NCBI RefSeq assembly: GCF_020809045.1
Contig: NZ_CP078079.1
Span: 3,410,001-3,474,000 of the forward strand
DNA length: 64,000 nucleotides
Reading direction: 5' to 3'
Origin: Pseudarthrobacter sp. L1SW
GTDB lineage: Bacteria > Actinomycetota > Actinomycetes > Actinomycetales > Micrococcaceae
Shown here: in pieces, positions 35,702 through 43,525 of the stretch
How positions within the stretch are numbered: the stretch's first letter is position 1
Layout: each line of letters begins with the position of its first letter
The notes under the pieces: generated by a model
Database searches by the model: none
What the model saw: the letters and a program-made list of their open reading frames with translations, nothing else
Told to the model about the DNA's origin: nothing
Position numbers and translations under genes: made by a program

Positions 35702-36570
35702 GTGCGGGCCGTCAAGAACTGCTGCAGCCCCTCAAGGTCGTCCGTGTTGATGTGGTCCACGCCGGCGTTGTAGAGCTCGTTCCAGACGGCGTCGCGGGCG
35801 TCGCCGGCCTGGTCCGGGGTTGCCCAGAAGCGGACGCGGTAGCCGTTGGCGTGCGCGGTCGCCACGTAGGCGTGCAGCTTGGCCCGCTCCAGCTCCGGCA
35901 TAGGGCCGACGCCCTGCCAGGTGAAGAGCTTCGTCCAGTTGTTGCTGACCAGCGGCATCAGGGTGGCGGGCATCCCGGAGCTGAGGTCGCTCGCGCGGCC
36001 GTCGTAGAACCCGAACCTCTGGTCCTCCGCCTGCATCGTGGCGAGGGGACGGTTTCCGCTGATCACCGCGGTGACGGGACCGGTCTTGGTTTTGCCTTGG
36101 CTGTAGCGGCTCATGATGTCGCGGTGTTCAGCAAGCTCCTGCTCGATGGCGGCGTAGGTGGCTTCACCTTCGCTCTTGATGTCGATGAGGAGCTGCAGGC
36201 TGCCGTTCCAGCCCGGGTACACGCTGTGGCCCTGCTGGCCACGGACCAGGTCTTCCAGCGGGTCAAGGTAGAGGCTTTCCAGCGTGACGCCGGCCTTCGC
36301 GTCCTCAAGGTCGTGCGCCACCAGCAGTTCGCCGTCCACCAACCATACGTCGGCCTCCACGCTGGTGAAGCCGTGCTCCAGGGCGTCGAACAAGGGGCGG
36401 TCATGCTCGTAGTCGTTGTGGGCATGGGCGGCGGCCAGCGGCTGTCCCAGGACGGGTGAAGGGCTGGACGTGTGGGCTACGGCCGAGGAGGCTGCGGCCG
36501 AGGGGGCTGCGGCGGTCCCTGTCAGGGAGGCCAGGGCAACGAGGGCGGTGATGGCGCTTTTCACGAACAC
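35695..36570 (-). CDS. secreted glycerophosphodiester phosphodiesterase-family protein
   Basis: 291 residues from GTG 36570, chosen because AAGGAG lies 6 bases upstream; a longer frame reaches 36663. A signal peptide (VKSAITALVALASLTGTAAA) is followed by AHAHNDYEHDRPLFDALEHG, which carries the catalytic-type histidines, SVEADVWLVDGELLVAHD with the metal-binding acidic residues, and INTDDLEGLQQFL near the end. It is close to PI-PLC/GDPD-like TIM barrels. It would cleave phosphodiesters outside the cell and pairs with the metallophosphoesterase downstream. Confidence 0.83.
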   Translation of the reverse strand: MFVKSAITALVALASLTGTAAAPSAAASSAVAHTSSPSPVLGQPLAAAHAHNDYEHDRPLFDALEHGFTSVEADVWLVDGELLVAHDLEDAKAGVTLESLYLDPLEDLVRGQQGHSVYPGWNGSLQLLIDIKSEGEATYAAIEQELAEHRDIMSRYSQGKTKTGPVTAVISGNRPLATMQAEDQRFGFYDGRASDLSSGMPATLMPLVSNNWTKLFTWQGVGPMPELERAKLHAYVATAHANGYRVRFWATPDQAGDARDAVWNELYNAGVDHINTDDLEGLQQFLTARTQ

Positions 36571-36754
36571 GAAGTTCTCCTTGGTACAGCTGTGGGGATT
36601 CACTGCCCGGCTGTTGGGTTGGGGCAGGTGTGCCTGAAAAGACTTGTCGGCGCGCAAGAACACCTGAGGACCCCCCGGTTGCGGGACGGTGAACAGGAAG
36701 AGTCGGGCCTAAAGACTCCACCAGGATCCGGCCAGGAGCGGGCATACTTGCGCC

Positions 36755-37219
36755 ATGACTGATGCAGCGCGAAAACCCGACAGGATCATCCTCGTGCTGC
36801 TAGGCATCATCGGCGTTTTGGTGGTGGTGGCCCTTGCCGTGGTGTTTTCCCGCGGAGCCCCGGAACCGCTGGACGAGGCCAGCCCGGCAGGCGTCGTCCA
36901 GCGGTACAGTACGGCGGTGATCGACGGCGACATCACCACAGCAGAGACCTACCTCACCGATTCCGCCCGGACAGAATGCCGCGGCTCCTTCTCGGGCGAG
37001 CCCCGGCCCACCAGGGTTGTCCTGGTGTCGGCGACGGAGCGGGACCAGTCAGCCACCGTGAAGGTATCCATCGTCAACTCGAGCCAGGGAGCGCCGTTCG
37101 GCCCCTCCGAGTACGAGATGGAGGACATCTTTACCCTGGTGAAGGCGGACGGGAACTGGAAGATCAGCCAGGCGCCCTACCCGCTGATGGCCTGCTCGGG
37201 AATGCCGGTGAAGCCATGA
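36755..37219 (+). CDS. membrane-anchored small protein, NTF2-like
   Basis: 154 residues: one N-terminal helix (RIILVLLGIIGVLVVVALAV, residues 10-29), then an outside domain with PAGVVQRYSTAVIDGDITTA and ETYLTDSAR, reminiscent of DUF4878/NTF2-like lipoprotein domains. Function unknown. A CATACT box ends 6 nt before the ATG. Its stop overlaps the next gene (ATGA), so they form an operon. Confidence 0.65.
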   Translation: MTDAARKPDRIILVLLGIIGVLVVVALAVVFSRGAPEPLDEASPAGVVQRYSTAVIDGDITTAETYLTDSARTECRGSFSGEPRPTRVVLVSATERDQSATVKVSIVNSSQGAPFGPSEYEMEDIFTLVKADGNWKISQAPYPLMACSGMPVKP

Positions 37220-38964
37220 CCTCCCCCGCGCAGCTGGCGGCCCCGGCGTCGGGCCACGCCCAGGTCGCCCTGCGCCGGCTGATCCAGTACGCCCTTCTGC
37301 TTGCCCTGGTGGTGATCGCGGCTTCCGGCCTCAGCGGGCTGCTCGAACGCCTGTTCACCTCGGGGGCTGTCCTGGCCTCCACGGACGTGGCCGGACTGGC
37401 CCAATCGTTGGCATTCACCCTGATCGGCGGACCACTCGCCCTGCTTTTGTGGTGGTTTGTCTGGCGGCGGCTCGACGACGAGGCCGAACGCACTTCCGGC
37501 GGCTGGGGCCTGTACATCACCGCCATGTACGGCATCTCACTCATCATCTTCACCACCTCCTTCCTGGGGCTGGCAACCTCATTCATTGGGCAGCGGGGCA
37601 ACGATTGGGCGCCCACGCTCGCCAACAGCATTGTCTGGGCGGCCATCTGGGCCTGGCACCTTTGGATGTGGAAGCACCCGAAGAAGCCCACGGCGCACCT
37701 GGACGACGTGAGGACCGTCGTCGGGTCCGTGTTCGGCCTGCTGCTCGGTGCCGGCGCAGGCATCGCAGCCTTGGGCGGGCTGCTCGATGTCGCGGTCCGC
37801 GGTTTCCCGCTGACCGTCACGGTCGAGCCCTGGTGGTACTCCGTGCTCCGTTCACTGGTGTGGGCGGCGGGCGGGGCGGTCGTGTGGTGGTGGCACTGGT
37901 TCAGGGAGGGCGGGCGGCGTTTCCAAACGGGCCTTGTTGACGTCATCATGATCGCCGTCGGGATTTTCGCTGCCGGCATCACTGCCCTTGGCGGCGCCGG
38001 CGTGGTGGTGTTTGTGCTCCTGCGGCTGGCGTTCGACCGGAACAACCCCATGAGCGAGTTGCTTGAGCCGTTGGGCCCCGCCATGGCCGGGGCGCTGGTG
38101 GGGGCGCTGGTGTGGCGGTATCACCGCGCCGTCTCGGTCCGCCGCTCCCCCGGCACCATGCGGGCGAGCCTCCTGGTTACGTCGGCAGTTGCCCTCGCTG
38201 CGGCCGCTTCAGGGGTGGGTGTTGTTGTCAACGCGCTGCTGGCTGCGGCCGTGTCGCCGTTGGCAGGAGGGGCCACGCGGACCCTGCTGCTTGGCGGCAT
38301 CAGTTCCCTCCTGGTGGGCGGACCGGTCTGGTGGCTGGCGTGGAAGCCCCTGAAGCAGCCGCGGACTGCCGAGGACATTCCGCCCGGCCGCCGCATCTAC
38401 CTCATTGCCTTCTTCGGTGTCAGCGCAGTGGTTGCACTCGTCACGCTCCTGGTGATCGGCTACCGGCTCTTCGAATTCCTGCTCGGGGACGTCACCGGCG
38501 GCAGCCTCCTGGACCGCATCCGCGCACCCTTCGGGCTCCTGGTGGCCGCGGGCCTCGTGGCCGGCTACCACTTCGCCCTGTGGCGGCACGACCGTGTCCT
38601 CCTCGCCGCTGCGCGGCCCGCCAGGACGCGCACCATCGACGCGGTCACGCTGGTAACCGCGCAACCAGCAGACGCCGAGGCCTTGGCCGCAGGCATCGCT
38701 GAAGCCACCGGCGGCGCCAGGGTCACCTTGTGGCTGCGCGCGGACGACGGCGCCTCCGCTGTTCCCGCGTCGGGTGCTGGTACCGGCGGGGCTGCTTCCG
38801 GCGGGGCTGCTTCCGTGGCGGAAACTTCGGCCCCGGCCGAGGACGTCATTCCGCGGATCGCTGCGGCGCTGGAAGGCGTAATGGCCCACCACGTTTTGGT
38901 GGTTCTGGGCCCGGCGGCGCGGCTGGACGTCATCCCTCTGGCCAGTGCCGGTTCGCGGCGCTAG
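37216..38964 (+). CDS. large polytopic membrane protein (DUF5671-like)
   Basis: 582 residues with about twelve hydrophobic helices in repeated blocks. RRLIQYALLLALVVIAASGL, FTLIGGPLALLLWWFVWRRL and GWGLYITAMYGISLI recur in weaker form later (LLVGGPVWWLAWKPLKQ, RRIYLIAFFGVSAVVALVTL). I associate this with the DUF5671 family. The last 110 residues form a soluble Ala-rich domain. Function unknown. It overlaps the upstream gene by 4 bases. Confidence 0.68.
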   Translation: MTSPAQLAAPASGHAQVALRRLIQYALLLALVVIAASGLSGLLERLFTSGAVLASTDVAGLAQSLAFTLIGGPLALLLWWFVWRRLDDEAERTSGGWGLYITAMYGISLIIFTTSFLGLATSFIGQRGNDWAPTLANSIVWAAIWAWHLWMWKHPKKPTAHLDDVRTVVGSVFGLLLGAGAGIAALGGLLDVAVRGFPLTVTVEPWWYSVLRSLVWAAGGAVVWWWHWFREGGRRFQTGLVDVIMIAVGIFAAGITALGGAGVVVFVLLRLAFDRNNPMSELLEPLGPAMAGALVGALVWRYHRAVSVRRSPGTMRASLLVTSAVALAAAASGVGVVVNALLAAAVSPLAGGATRTLLLGGISSLLVGGPVWWLAWKPLKQPRTAEDIPPGRRIYLIAFFGVSAVVALVTLLVIGYRLFEFLLGDVTGGSLLDRIRAPFGLLVAAGLVAGYHFALWRHDRVLLAAARPARTRTIDAVTLVTAQPADAEALAAGIAEATGGARVTLWLRADDGASAVPASGAGTGGAASGGAASVAETSAPAEDVIPRIAAALEGVMAHHVLVVLGPAARLDVIPLASAGSRR

Positions 38965-39247
38965 CAGCTGCCGGAGCGGACGACTTCCCTGCGGCCGGCT
39001 GATCGGCTTAGCCACGGCAGCGCGGACAGGCTGCCGGTGGCCTTTGCCAGTTTGCTCGCCAAAGGCCGGCTTTAGGCTCCCCTGGACGCGAGTTCAGAAG
39101 GCGCCTTGGCCTCCAGTTCCCGCGCAGCGCCCGCAACCCGCCATACCGTATGCGCCCGTTCCCGGCCCGGAATAGTTTTGCACCGGCAGGACGGGCGGTG
39201 CTCTGCCCAACGCCTTAAATGTCAGACCCTCCGGCCATGATGGGTTT

Positions 39248-40681
39248 ATGGGTAAGGCGGCGGTGGTGAAGGCGTTTGAGGACATCAACGCTGCTCTTGC
39301 TGTGCTCAATGCGGAAGCGGATGGGTGCGGTTCGGAGCCGTTCTCCGGCGCTGACCCACTGGCCGGGCTAGCCGACGGGTGCCTGGACATCCTTGCCTGG
39401 GCCGCCGGGGTCCAGGCCCGGATAGCGGGTCTAGTGGCCAACGCCGCAGGGACATACGCCAACACCGCACGGGCCGCAGCCCCGCCGGACGCCCCGGTAC
39501 AGGCGCAGGAAATGGCGATCGCAGCCGAGATCAGCTGTGTCATGGCCATCGGGGACCGGGCCGCGGGCGCCCTGCTGGCCCGGTCCCACGCCCTCGCCAC
39601 CTCCCTGCCCCGGACCCTCGCAGCCCTGCACAACGGAACAATCTCCTGGCAGCACGCCACAGTCATGGTGGACGAGGCCGCAACCCTTGACCCCGCTGGG
39701 GCCGCCGCCCTCGAAGCCCACTTTTTGGCCCCGGACACACCACGACTGCCCAATGCCGCCTCCATTGGCGAGATGCCGGCGTACCGGTTCCGCGCGAAAG
39801 CCCGGACGTGGCGGGAACGCCACCACGCCGAATCCATCGAGAAGCGGCACGCCAAGGGCGTGGCTGACCGGCGGGTCGAATACCGGCCGGACCAGGACGG
39901 CATGGCCTGGCTCTCCGCCTACCTGCCCGCCCACCAAGCCGCAGCCGCCTGGAACCGGCTGACCGCCATCTCCCGGGGGATGCAGGGACCGGACGAGGCC
40001 CGCACCCTGTCCCAGCTCCGGGCAGACACCTTCGCCGAAGCACTTCTCACCAGCGGCACCACCAGCAGCAACAGCGGGGGCAGCGGTACCCGGGCCGAGG
40101 TGCTGGTCACCGTGCCGGTATTCTCCCTGATGGGCCTCACGGACGAGCCCGCAGTGCTGGACGGGCACGGCCCCATCCCGGCCTCCATGGCACGGGACCT
40201 CGTCGCCGGCGGGGCGGACTCGTTCCACCGGATACTGGTTGACCCGCGGGACGGGGCACCAATGGAAATCGGCCGCACCAGCTACCGGATAACCAAGGCG
40301 ATGCGGACCTGGCTCAGGCTCAGGGACGGAAAATGCCCCTTCCCCGGCTGCAGCAACAGCTCCCTGGACAACGAAGCCGACCACCTCCTCGCCTGGCACC
40401 AAGGCGGCACCACCGGAATCAGCAACCTGGGCCAGCCCTGCCCAAAACACCACAAACTCCGCCACACCAGCGGCTGGAAACCCACCCCCGCCACCACAAC
40501 CGGACCACCCGGCTGGACCTCACCCACCGGCCGCCACTACACAAGCGAACACCAAGACTGGGAACCACCCCACTGGCCCCGGCAACTGGAGCCCGTCACC
40601 GGCCGGCCGCCGGACTACGCCTACACCAGGCTCTCCCCAGGAGAAGACGCCCTGACGCGCATCCTTCACGCCCACGGCTAA
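39248..40681 (+). CDS. DUF222-HNH endonuclease signature protein
   Basis: 477 residues: N-terminal DUF222 helical domain (about residues 60-330) and a C-terminal HNH domain, KCPFPGCSNSSLDNEADHLL followed by WHQGGTTGISNLGQPCPKHH, with the paired cysteines and histidines of the zinc/nuclease site. Such genes are multicopy in actinobacteria; their role is unclear, with mobile-element and homing-like behaviour suspected. The coding DNA contains a Ser/Gly-rich linker (TSSNSGGSGT) before the last third. A CATGAT box is 6 nt before the ATG. Confidence 0.88.
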   Translation: MGKAAVVKAFEDINAALAVLNAEADGCGSEPFSGADPLAGLADGCLDILAWAAGVQARIAGLVANAAGTYANTARAAAPPDAPVQAQEMAIAAEISCVMAIGDRAAGALLARSHALATSLPRTLAALHNGTISWQHATVMVDEAATLDPAGAAALEAHFLAPDTPRLPNAASIGEMPAYRFRAKARTWRERHHAESIEKRHAKGVADRRVEYRPDQDGMAWLSAYLPAHQAAAAWNRLTAISRGMQGPDEARTLSQLRADTFAEALLTSGTTSSNSGGSGTRAEVLVTVPVFSLMGLTDEPAVLDGHGPIPASMARDLVAGGADSFHRILVDPRDGAPMEIGRTSYRITKAMRTWLRLRDGKCPFPGCSNSSLDNEADHLLAWHQGGTTGISNLGQPCPKHHKLRHTSGWKPTPATTTGPPGWTSPTGRHYTSEHQDWEPPHWPRQLEPVTGRPPDYAYTRLSPGEDALTRILHAHG

Positions 40682-40845
40682 CAGCACAGCAAAGCCGCCG
40701 CAGGGCCATTCCCGTGGCGGCTGGGCTGGTGCGATTGTTCCTGTTCCACCAGAAGGCCCTTGGACTTCAGGCCGTCCGTCAGGTTGCACAGGTCGATGGT
40801 GGTTCCACCGGCGTTGTACAGGCTGATGAGCTCGCTGGCCTTCAA
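40678..40845 (-). pseudogene. possible C-terminal fragment of a recombinase-type HTH
   Basis: A minus-strand frame reads HPKPLKASELISLYNAGGTT then IDLCNLTDGLKSKGLLVEQE, with GC-rich third positions. It weakly resembles the HTH tail of serine recombinases (ELIxLYxAGxTxxxL, then a degenerate turn and LKSKGL). There is no proper start; TTG 40845 is the first option. It overlaps the HNH stop and may be a relic. Confidence 0.28.
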
Positions 40846-41090
40846 TGGCTTCGGATGACCTGCTGCCGTCCGGAATGCCTGCCGAACACCGGCTGGCCGT
40901 TATCGCGGAACTGCAGTCAGAGCTAACGGAGCTCGGGGAATCGAAGGCGGCACTTGAGGAGCGGCGGGTGAACCTCCTGGCCGCGGCGCGCCGGCTCGGA
41001 GTGGACGACTTCGGGCTCGCAGCCCTCAGCGGGCTCCAGAGCGATGCCATCGGCAAATTGACCTGGGGGCTTCAGCCCGATCTTCCCTAG
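40845..41090 (+). CDS. hypothetical coiled-coil protein
   Basis: 81 residues. LAVIAELQSELTELGESKAA and LEERRVNLLAAARRLGVDDF give a helical, probably coiled-coil core. Not recognised. Starts at 40845 or, as likely, at ATG 40875 (MPAEHRLAV). No clear ribosome site supports either. It precedes the stress-protein gene by about 60 bases. Confidence 0.5.
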   Translation: MASDDLLPSGMPAEHRLAVIAELQSELTELGESKAALEERRVNLLAAARRLGVDDFGLAALSGLQSDAIGKLTWGLQPDLP

Positions 41091-41097
41091 ACTTGCG

Positions 41098-41127
41098 AGT
41101 GAACGCTGAAACAGTGAACGCTGAAAC
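41098..41127 (+). repeat. 15-bp perfect tandem duplication before the usp gene
   Basis: AGTGAACGCTGAAAC occurs twice back to back, 25 bases upstream of the usp ATG, in what should be the promoter or 5' leader. It could double a regulator site or be a recent slip. Confidence 0.75.
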
Positions 41128-41151
41128 TACGCACGAGCAAAGGAGCCAGTA

Positions 41152-41574
41152 ATGAGTGGAGTAGTGGTAGTTGGAGTGGATGGCAGCCCGTCGGCATTGA
41201 AGGCCGCGGAAAAAGCGCTGGACCTGGCGAAATCGCTGGGAGCTTCGCTGCACGTGGTGACCGCATTCGACGTCGACCGTTCCGAGAGCTTCGGCGTCGG
41301 TTCGGACGAGGTGAGGGTCTGGAACTCCGAGGCCGCCGAAAACGTCGCCAAAGCACTGTCCGATACGCGGCCGGGAGTGGAGGTCACCCACTTCGCCGCC
41401 CGCGGCAAACCGGCCGATTCCCTCATCAAGGAGGCCATCCGCCTGGACGCCCGGCTGATCGTGGTGGGCAACCGGAGGATGCGCGGCATCGGCCGCCTCC
41501 TGGGCAGCGTGGCCAACAGCGTGGCGCACAACGCCCCCTGCGATGTCTACATCGCCAACACCTACGAGGACTAA
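41152..41574 (+). CDS. universal stress protein (UspA family)
   Basis: 140 residues after AAAGGAG. VVVVGVDGSPSALKAAEKAL opens the fold, and the ATP-binding loop is GNRRMRGIGRLLGSVANSV (GxxxxGxxx(9)G(S/T)-like, about residues 107-125). Single-domain, cytosolic. Likely induced by starvation or hypoxia, as in other actinobacteria; the evidence here is family only. Confidence 0.88.
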   Translation: MSGVVVVGVDGSPSALKAAEKALDLAKSLGASLHVVTAFDVDRSESFGVGSDEVRVWNSEAAENVAKALSDTRPGVEVTHFAARGKPADSLIKEAIRLDARLIVVGNRRMRGIGRLLGSVANSVAHNAPCDVYIANTYED

Positions 41575-41619
41575 CCAACACACCCCCGAGGACAAGTCAG
41601 CGTACCAAGGATGACAGCC

Positions 41620-41663
41620 AGCAAGCGGGCGACGACGGGGCCTCCCGCCGTCGCCCGCTTGCT
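41620..41663. repeat. intergenic hairpin family, copy 4
   Basis: The longest stem of the set: AGCAAGCGGGCGACG and complement, with one mismatch and one G-T pair near the loop. It starts 46 bases past the usp stop. Stem position 7 is G-C in place of A-T, a compensated change. Confidence 0.85.
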
Positions 41664-41795
41664 ATGGCGGGGTGCGGCGACGTGGGGATGATCCGGCGAG
41701 GCTGCCCACGGCGGCATCCCAACGGGGCAACTCGAGACTGCAGCCCGAACGCCCGGAAGGCGGGGACACGCCGGGCCATCCTCAAGATTTGCGAA

Positions 41796-41818
41796 GTTTA
41801 TCCTGTCGGTAGATAAAC
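41796..41818. promoter_or_regulatory. operator-like inverted repeat
   Basis: GTTTATC and GATAAAC flank 9 bases in an AT-rich island 62-84 bases before the 54-residue gene. The size and symmetry fit a dimeric repressor site. Confidence 0.4.
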
Positions 41819-41879
41819 CCTCTTCCCATGGCATTGCGGCCTGCCTAGGGTTGCTTCACAAGCACACCAAGGGGGACCC

Positions 41880-42044
41880 ATGAAAAGCTCAAGCAACGCC
41901 CTGCCAGAGACCCTATCCGAGGACCCGCAGCAGCAGCCCAGCCCTGAACCGGAGGGCCGGCAGCGGACCGTGGCCGAATGGACGGGCGAACTCCTGCTCG
42001 GAATCCGGCAGCCGGTGCAGTTCCGCCTGGCCGACTGGCCCTAG
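41880..42044 (+). CDS. hypothetical 54-residue protein
   Basis: MKSSSNALPETLSEDPQQQP starts a 54-residue protein after a good AGGGGGA site 4 bases upstream. The first 30 residues are Gln/Pro/Glu-rich; the C-terminal RTVAEWTGELLLGIRQPVQF is amphipathic. Not recognised. The ribosome site and upstream operator-like repeat favour a real gene. Confidence 0.58.
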   Translation: MKSSSNALPETLSEDPQQQPSPEPEGRQRTVAEWTGELLLGIRQPVQFRLADWP

Positions 42045-42200
42045 TTAATTCCTCGGCAAAACCCGCCCGCAACACTCGACAGTGCGGGCCACCTGGATCA
42101 CCGGTATGACTTCGAAAGCCATGCGCCCAACACGGCCAGCGCACTAACCCAGGTTGTTACCCGCCGTTTCCGGCCCGCACAGCCCTTCAGGGAAACCCGC

Positions 42201-42443
42201 CTAACTCGAGGCGTCCTTTTCGATTTCCTCAGCGAGCTCGTCCACCGCTTCCGGACGCAGGTCGATGCCCGCCTCTTCGAAACGCTCCTCCAGCACGTGG
42301 CTCACCTCATCCTGCACGTGGCCAAGGCGGATCTCGTCACGGACCTCGTCCGCGATGCTTTCGGCAGTCTCAACGCCGTCAACCTCCGCCGCGCCGTCGT
42401 CGTCGAAAGGGGCACCTGCGGTATCAGCTCCGGAGTCAGTCAT
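42201..42443 (-). CDS. small acidic helical protein
   Basis: 80 residues from ATG 42443 (MTDSGADTAGAPFDDDGAAE). Very acidic, with a helical core SIADEVRDEIRLGHVQDEVS and VDELAEEIEKD at the end. Unknown function. Hairpin copy 5 lies between its start and the purU stop. Confidence 0.6.
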   Translation of the reverse strand: MTDSGADTAGAPFDDDGAAEVDGVETAESIADEVRDEIRLGHVQDEVSHVLEERFEEAGIDLRPEAVDELAEEIEKDASS

Positions 42444-42502
42444 ACCCAATCGTTGCCGCTTGCAGGTGGAGAGGTCAACAACCGGTCCACCCGCCCAAGG
42501 CA

Positions 42503-42540
42503 AAGCGGACGACGGCGGGGCATCCCGCCGTCGTTCGCTT
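42503..42540. repeat. intergenic hairpin family, copy 5
   Basis: An 18-bp stem AAGCGGACGACGGCGGGG with loop CA and G-T pairs at two positions. It begins 4 bases past the purU stop and so closes the nine-gene glycine unit. Confidence 0.87.
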
Positions 42541-42544
42541 CCGC

Positions 42545-43525
42545 CTACCGCAGGACGACTGTGCGGTTGCCCAGCAGCAGGATCCGGCCCTCGCAGTGCC
42601 AGCGGACGGCATTCCGCAGCGCCACGCACTCAGCATCCCGGCCCACGGCCACCAAGTCATCGGCGGTGTAGGTGTGGTCCACCTCGATGACCTGCTGCGA
42701 GATGATCGGTCCCTCGTCCAGTTCCGCGTTGACGTAGTGGGCAGTGGCACCCACGGTCTTGACGCCGCGCTCGTACGCCTGGTGGTAGGGCTTCGCGCCC
42801 TTGAAGCTCGGCAGGAACGAGTGGTGGATGTTGATGGTCTTGCCCGCCAGCCTGGCTGAAAGCTCGTCGCTCAGGACCTGCATATAGCGGGCCAGCACCA
42901 CCAGTTCCACGTCGAACGCGTCCACGAGTTCCAGGAGGCGCGCTTCGGCGTCGACCTTGGTGTCCTTGGTGACCGGCACGTGGAAAAACGGGATGCCGTG
43001 CCACTGGACCAGGCCCTCCTGGTCGCGGTGGTTGGAGACGACGGCCACGATCTCCACCGGGATGTCGCCCGTCCGGGTCCGGAACAGCAGGTCGTTGAGG
43101 CAGTGCCCCATCTTGGACACCATCACCAGGACCCTGCGCTTCCGGCCGTGGGGTTCCAGCTGCCAGTTCATCTGCCACTTCTCCGCCACAGGGGCGAAGC
43201 CGCTGCGGAGGTCTTCAGTGCCGGCGGGCTGCCGGAGAGGCTGCCCGGCGGCCTGCCCGGCAGGCTGCCCACCAGCCGGCGAACCGGAGGAAAAGTGCAC
43301 CCGCATGAAGAAGTGCCCCTGCGCCTTGTCGCCATACTGCTTGATGTCGATGATGTCGCACCCCTGCTCCAGCAGGAACGCGGAGACCGCGTGGACAATC
43401 CCGGGCGATTCAACGCAGTCAACCGTCAGGACATGTTCGACGGCGGCAGCCGGGTCAGGTGCCCCGGCATCGGTTCCGGGGGTGGCGGCGGGAGTGCTGG
43501 GCGGCAGTGTGGTGGCCGTGCTCAT
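42545..43525 (-). CDS. purU: formyltetrahydrofolate deformylase
   Basis: 326 residues from ATG 43525, which overlaps the permease stop (ATGA); a longer frame extends into the permease gene and is rejected. An N-terminal ACT domain (HVLTVDCVESPGIVHAVSAF) is followed by the formyltransferase-fold domain: VLVMVSKMGHCLNDLLFR, VVSNHRDQEGLV, INIHHSFLPSFKGAKPYHQA and GATAHYVNAELDEGPIISQQ with the catalytic Asn/His/Asp set. It cleaves 10-formyl-THF to formate and THF, balancing the one-carbon pool. A Gly/Gln/Pro-rich linker (residues 79-104) is inserted between the domains. Confidence 0.92.
   Translation of the reverse strand: MSTATTLPPSTPAATPGTDAGAPDPAAAVEHVLTVDCVESPGIVHAVSAFLLEQGCDIIDIKQYGDKAQGHFFMRVHFSSGSPAGGQPAGQAAGQPLRQPAGTEDLRSGFAPVAEKWQMNWQLEPHGRKRRVLVMVSKMGHCLNDLLFRTRTGDIPVEIVAVVSNHRDQEGLVQWHGIPFFHVPVTKDTKVDAEARLLELVDAFDVELVVLARYMQVLSDELSARLAGKTINIHHSFLPSFKGAKPYHQAYERGVKTVGATAHYVNAELDEGPIISQQVIEVDHTYTADDLVAVGRDAECVALRNAVRWHCEGRILLLGNRTVVLR

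Noticed and set aside
36976..37215. 80-codon N-terminal extension of the large membrane protein
   Set aside because: It overlaps the upstream gene in another frame; the ATGA overlap at 37216 is the natural start.
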